From positions 1,054,001-1,118,000 of the forward strand of contig JBMNMS010000001.1 of the NCBI GenBank assembly GCA_050953445.1: DNA of 64,000 nucleotides, written 5' to 3'. The notes under the pieces are model-generated. The model ran no database searches, had not been told where the DNA came from, and saw nothing but the letters and a program-made list of their open reading frames with translations. Positions 61,788 through 64,000 of the stretch are shown piece after piece. Numbering within the stretch: position 1 is the stretch's first letter; each line of letters opens with the position of its first letter. Position numbers and translations under genes: made by a program. Source of the DNA: JBMNMS01 sp050953445. GTDB taxonomy: Bacteria; Bacillota; Clostridia; Peptostreptococcales; Anaerovoracaceae.

Positions 61788-62387
61788 ATGAAATATTATT
61801 CCAAAACCTTGACTAACTTAATAAATCAGCTTTCTCGTCTCCCGGGGGTTGGAGGAAAAACGGCACAAAGGTTAGCATTTTTTATACTGTCCATGGATGA
61901 CAAGGAAGCTATGGCAATAGCGAATGCGATTATCGAAGCGAAGCAGACGATGAAGCATTGTTCGGTCTGTGGGAACTTGACGGATGTGGATCCTTGTATA
62001 TATTGCAAAGATCCGGCCAGGGAACATAATGTGATTTGTGTGGTGGAAAGCCCTAAAGACCTGGCTGCCATGGAAAGGATTCGCGAATATAGGGGTCAAT
62101 ACCATGTGTTAAACGGATGTATTTCTCCCATGGACGGAATAGGGCCTGAGGACATTAATCTAAGGTCTTTGATTCTAAGGTTACAGCAAAATGACATCGA
62201 AGAGTTGATTTTAGCGACTAACCCCAACATAGAGGGGGAGGCGACGGCAATGTATATTGCCAGACTGGTTAAGCCTTCAGGAATTAAGGTGACTCGCATT
62301 GCTCACGGTATACCAGTAGGAGGTGATTTGGAGTATGCGGATGAGGTAACTTTGTCCAAGGCAATGGAAGGTCGCAGAGAACTGTAA
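61788..62387 (+). CDS. recR: recombination protein RecR
   Basis: 199 residues, normal length. N-terminal helix-hairpin-helix (LSRLPGVGGKTAQRLAFFIL), zinc finger CSVCGNLTDVDPCIYC (about 57-72), Toprim domain (ICVVESPKDLAAME; LILATNPNIEGEATAMYI) and the C-terminal Walker-B-like tail (ARGIPVGGDLEYADEVTL type). Works with RecF and RecO to load RecA at gaps. Begins 8 bases after ybaB. Confidence 0.95.
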   Translation: MKYYSKTLTNLINQLSRLPGVGGKTAQRLAFFILSMDDKEAMAIANAIIEAKQTMKHCSVCGNLTDVDPCIYCKDPAREHNVICVVESPKDLAAMERIREYRGQYHVLNGCISPMDGIGPEDINLRSLILRLQQNDIEELILATNPNIEGEATAMYIARLVKPSGIKVTRIAHGIPVGGDLEYADEVTLSKAMEGRREL

Positions 62388-62408
62388 AAGGCTTTGGACA
62401 GATCTTTT

Positions 62409-62630
62409 CTATACGTGAATTCCTTTTTCCTTTGCGCATTGAAGAAGATATTGATACTTAGATTGGGCGGCCATCATTTCGTAGATGGAGCGATCGATAA
62501 GATAAGGATCGGTGAATTGGTTAAATCTATTCTCTGCGGATAGCCATTCGTTTCGTGCGTCCTGAATCTGCTTCATGAGTTCATCCTTTCCAGATTGGGG
62601 CAGTGAGCGGATTAACATAGCTTTCATCAC
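62409..62630 (-). CDS. YaaL-like DUF2508 protein
   Basis: 73 residues, helical: GKDELMKQIQDARNEWLSAENRFNQFTDPYLIDRSIYEMMAAQSKYQYLL, matching DUF2508/YaaL. In Bacillus yaaL lies directly downstream of recR on the same strand and before bofA. Here it is in the same place but on the opposite strand. A GGATGTG-type ribosome-binding site precedes the ATG. Function unknown. Confidence 0.7.
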   Translation of the reverse strand: MMKAMLIRSLPQSGKDELMKQIQDARNEWLSAENRFNQFTDPYLIDRSIYEMMAAQSKYQYLLQCAKEKGIHV

Positions 62631-62771
62631 ATCCTTTTTATCCCTAAATCATGACGGCCTGTAGACACAACCGGATAACCTATACTTCTATTTTATTCCC
62701 CTTTGACATATTTTATACGAATGGACGGAACAACTAATAGGACAATAGCAGGTGCGGTGCAGGAGGCTGAA

Positions 62772-63032
62772 ATGGGCATGGGGTTGGAAATTGGCATACT
62801 ATTGGCATATGCTTTTGGAGTGCTTATTATATATTTTTTAGGATATTTTTTATTGGTTCCCGCCAAAATATTGCTGCGTCTTGTGGTTAACAGCGTGCTT
62901 GGGGGCTTGGTCATATTGTTAATAAATGTCATAGGTTTTTTTTGGGGACTTCATATACCTTTAAATGTTTTAACAGCTATAATAGTTGGAGTCCTTGGAA
63001 TTCCCGGTGTACTTCTATTACTGCTTTTTTAA
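62772..63032 (+). CDS. BofA-like pro-sigma-K processing regulator
   Basis: 86 residues, the BofA length. Two to three membrane segments (IGILLAYAFGVLIIYFLGYFLLVP; LVVNSVLGGLVILLINVIGFFWGL; PLNVLTAIIVGVLGIPGVLLLLLF). The C-terminal GxPGV-type ending is characteristic. In Bacillus BofA inhibits the SpoIVFB protease that activates sigma-K. ATG 62772 with AGGAGG 5 bases before it is preferred to ATG 62703, whose extra residues are not conserved. The 63033-63188 stretch contains an AT-rich region without a clear gene. Confidence 0.85.
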   Translation: MGMGLEIGILLAYAFGVLIIYFLGYFLLVPAKILLRLVVNSVLGGLVILLINVIGFFWGLHIPLNVLTAIIVGVLGIPGVLLLLLF

Positions 63033-63188
63033 GATTTTTTATTCTAACAAAAAACCAGATGTACAGTGTGAAGAAAAGGTGATTGTTTTGGGCTTAAGAT
63101 TGTCCACAGGTCTATTTTGGTATATAATATTCCAATATTATATACTGGATTGTATTGAAGCGTTGGACATAAAGGGTTGGGATTTGTA

Positions 63189-64000
63189 ATGGCTGGAAGG
63201 CGAAGGACTAGAACGATAAAAATAATAAAAAGTATTATCTTTGTATCCAGTGTGGTATTGATAGTGGACATGCTGTTTTTTGTTGGGGTTGATAACCTGT
63301 CCTGGGGTGCGGGAATAATAGGCCTTAATGACGGGAGTGTTGTTGTTAAACCTGTACCCGATGAACCTAAAAAAGCAAAGAGGGTTAAGAAGGCTGATAA
63401 GGCTGATGATGCGAAGGTTGTGGAAGCGGAGGCAGAAGAGCAGATTGCTTACCGTGCGGCAAAGGAAAGGGGATTCCTAATATTGGTAAATAAACAAAAT
63501 CCTCTTCCTCCCTATTTTAAGCCTGACGATTTAATGGCGGTAGATCATTTCGCAGAAGATAGGGAAAAGATCTGTAGCTATCTCAGGGCGGAAGTTAGGG
63601 ATCACTTTGAAATAATGGTAGGTGATGCCCGGGAACAGGGATATGAATTGCTTATGACCAGCGGATTTCGTTCATATAATTATCAGCAGGTTTTGTGGGA
63701 TAACTATGTGCAATCGGAAGGTGAGACGGCGGCAGCTAGATATAGTGCAAAACCGGGAGAAAGTGAGCACCAAACCGGTCTTGCGGCTGATGTAACCTCC
63801 CCCGGCATAAATTTCAAACTGGAGGACAGCTTCGGAGGAACACCGGAGGGGCGCTGGCTACAAAAAAATGCGCACAAATATGGGTTTATACTCCGCTATC
63901 CCAAAGGCAAAGAATCTATAACCGGTTATGTGTATGAGCCATGGCATATACGTTACGTAGGTAAAGATGTAGCGGGTGAAATATATGAAAAAGATATTAC
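63189..64000 (+). CDS. VanY-family D-Ala-D-Ala carboxypeptidase, partial at window end
   Basis: 270 residues visible and still open at the right edge. N-terminal membrane anchor (IFVSSVVLIVDMLFFVGV, about 17-34), an acidic/Lys-rich linker (DEPKKAKRVKKADKADDA), and an M15B peptidase domain: TSGFRSYNYQQVL (about 160), SEHQTGLAADV with zinc ligands His and Asp (about 190-198) and YEPWHIRYVG with the third zinc ligand His (about 250). It trims D-Ala from peptidoglycan stem peptides outside the membrane. ATG 63189 has only a weak ribosome-binding site. Confidence 0.9.
   Translation, partial: MAGRRRTRTIKIIKSIIFVSSVVLIVDMLFFVGVDNLSWGAGIIGLNDGSVVVKPVPDEPKKAKRVKKADKADDAKVVEAEAEEQIAYRAAKERGFLILVNKQNPLPPYFKPDDLMAVDHFAEDREKICSYLRAEVRDHFEIMVGDAREQGYELLMTSGFRSYNYQQVLWDNYVQSEGETAAARYSAKPGESEHQTGLAADVTSPGINFKLEDSFGGTPEGRWLQKNAHKYGFILRYPKGKESITGYVYEPWHIRYVGKDVAGEIYEKDI

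Noticed and set aside
1..64000. CRISPR arrays, prophage or rRNA operons
   Set aside because: No regularly spaced short repeats, phage structural genes or rRNA sequence seen anywhere in the window.

Overview
The window looks like the chromosome of an anaerobic, spore-forming member of the Clostridia. The evidence is a SleC cortex-lytic enzyme next to Csp-type germination proteases, a CotF-like coat protein, a BofA homologue, an NADH-linked [FeFe] hydrogenase, a two-gene SufC/SufB-like (SMS-type) Fe-S assembly pair, a T-box leader, and strong AGGAGG ribosome-binding sites throughout. Species cannot be named from sequence alone.

Layout. 1-4.9 kb: germination genes; two subtilisin-like Csp proteases and a small gene run leftward from sleC, and a coat gene follows. 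5-8.1 kb: aldehyde dehydrogenase, a tautomerase, remnants of small mobile elements, a DUF2442/DUF4160 pair between direct repeats, and tRNA-Leu(CAG). 8.4-13.8 kb: xanthine phosphoribosyltransferase with a four-gene nucleoside ABC importer. 13.9-17.8 kb: membrane protein, DJ-1 protein, MFS exporter, PHP phosphoesterase, PC4-like protein. 17.9-20.1 kb: a T-box leader reading into phenylacetate-CoA ligase and a double-ACT protein, with a tiny sporulation-type gene antisense to the leader. 20.3-24.9 kb: nucleoside kinase, an oddly arranged solute-binding protein, and a nitrate/sulfonate-type ABC importer. 25-29.3 kb: hydABC-like hydrogenase.

29.5-43.5 kb holds two inverted copies, identical at the protein level, of a 1618-bp ISNCY (IS1202-like) element. 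Each has 16-17 bp target duplications. They bracket pcrA, ligA, a corrinoid-activation-like pair, a cysteine-cluster protein, a GMP synthase lacking its amidotransferase domain, and a broken AbiE toxin-antitoxin system. AbiEii is cut by an IS30-type element that is itself interrupted by the second ISNCY copy.

43.5-53 kb is an accessory region: a HEAT-like protein, a kinase-less sensor with a NarL-type regulator and a convergent full histidine kinase, then a run of DUF1508, zinc-ribbon and lipoprotein genes ending in a signal-peptide-only fragment, and an ECF sigma factor with an RsgI/PepSY-type anti-sigma factor. 53-64 kb returns to housekeeping: a GIY-YIG/ArsC-like joined ORF, nitroreductase, SmsCB, a hydrogenase-regulator-like ACT protein, an exported epimerase-like protein, a HypE/AIR-synthase-like protein, SRP RNA, dnaX, a DsrE-like gene, ybaB, recR, yaaL, bofA and a VanY-type carboxypeptidase running off the right edge.

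All family assignments come from reading motifs and recalled family features; no database search was run.
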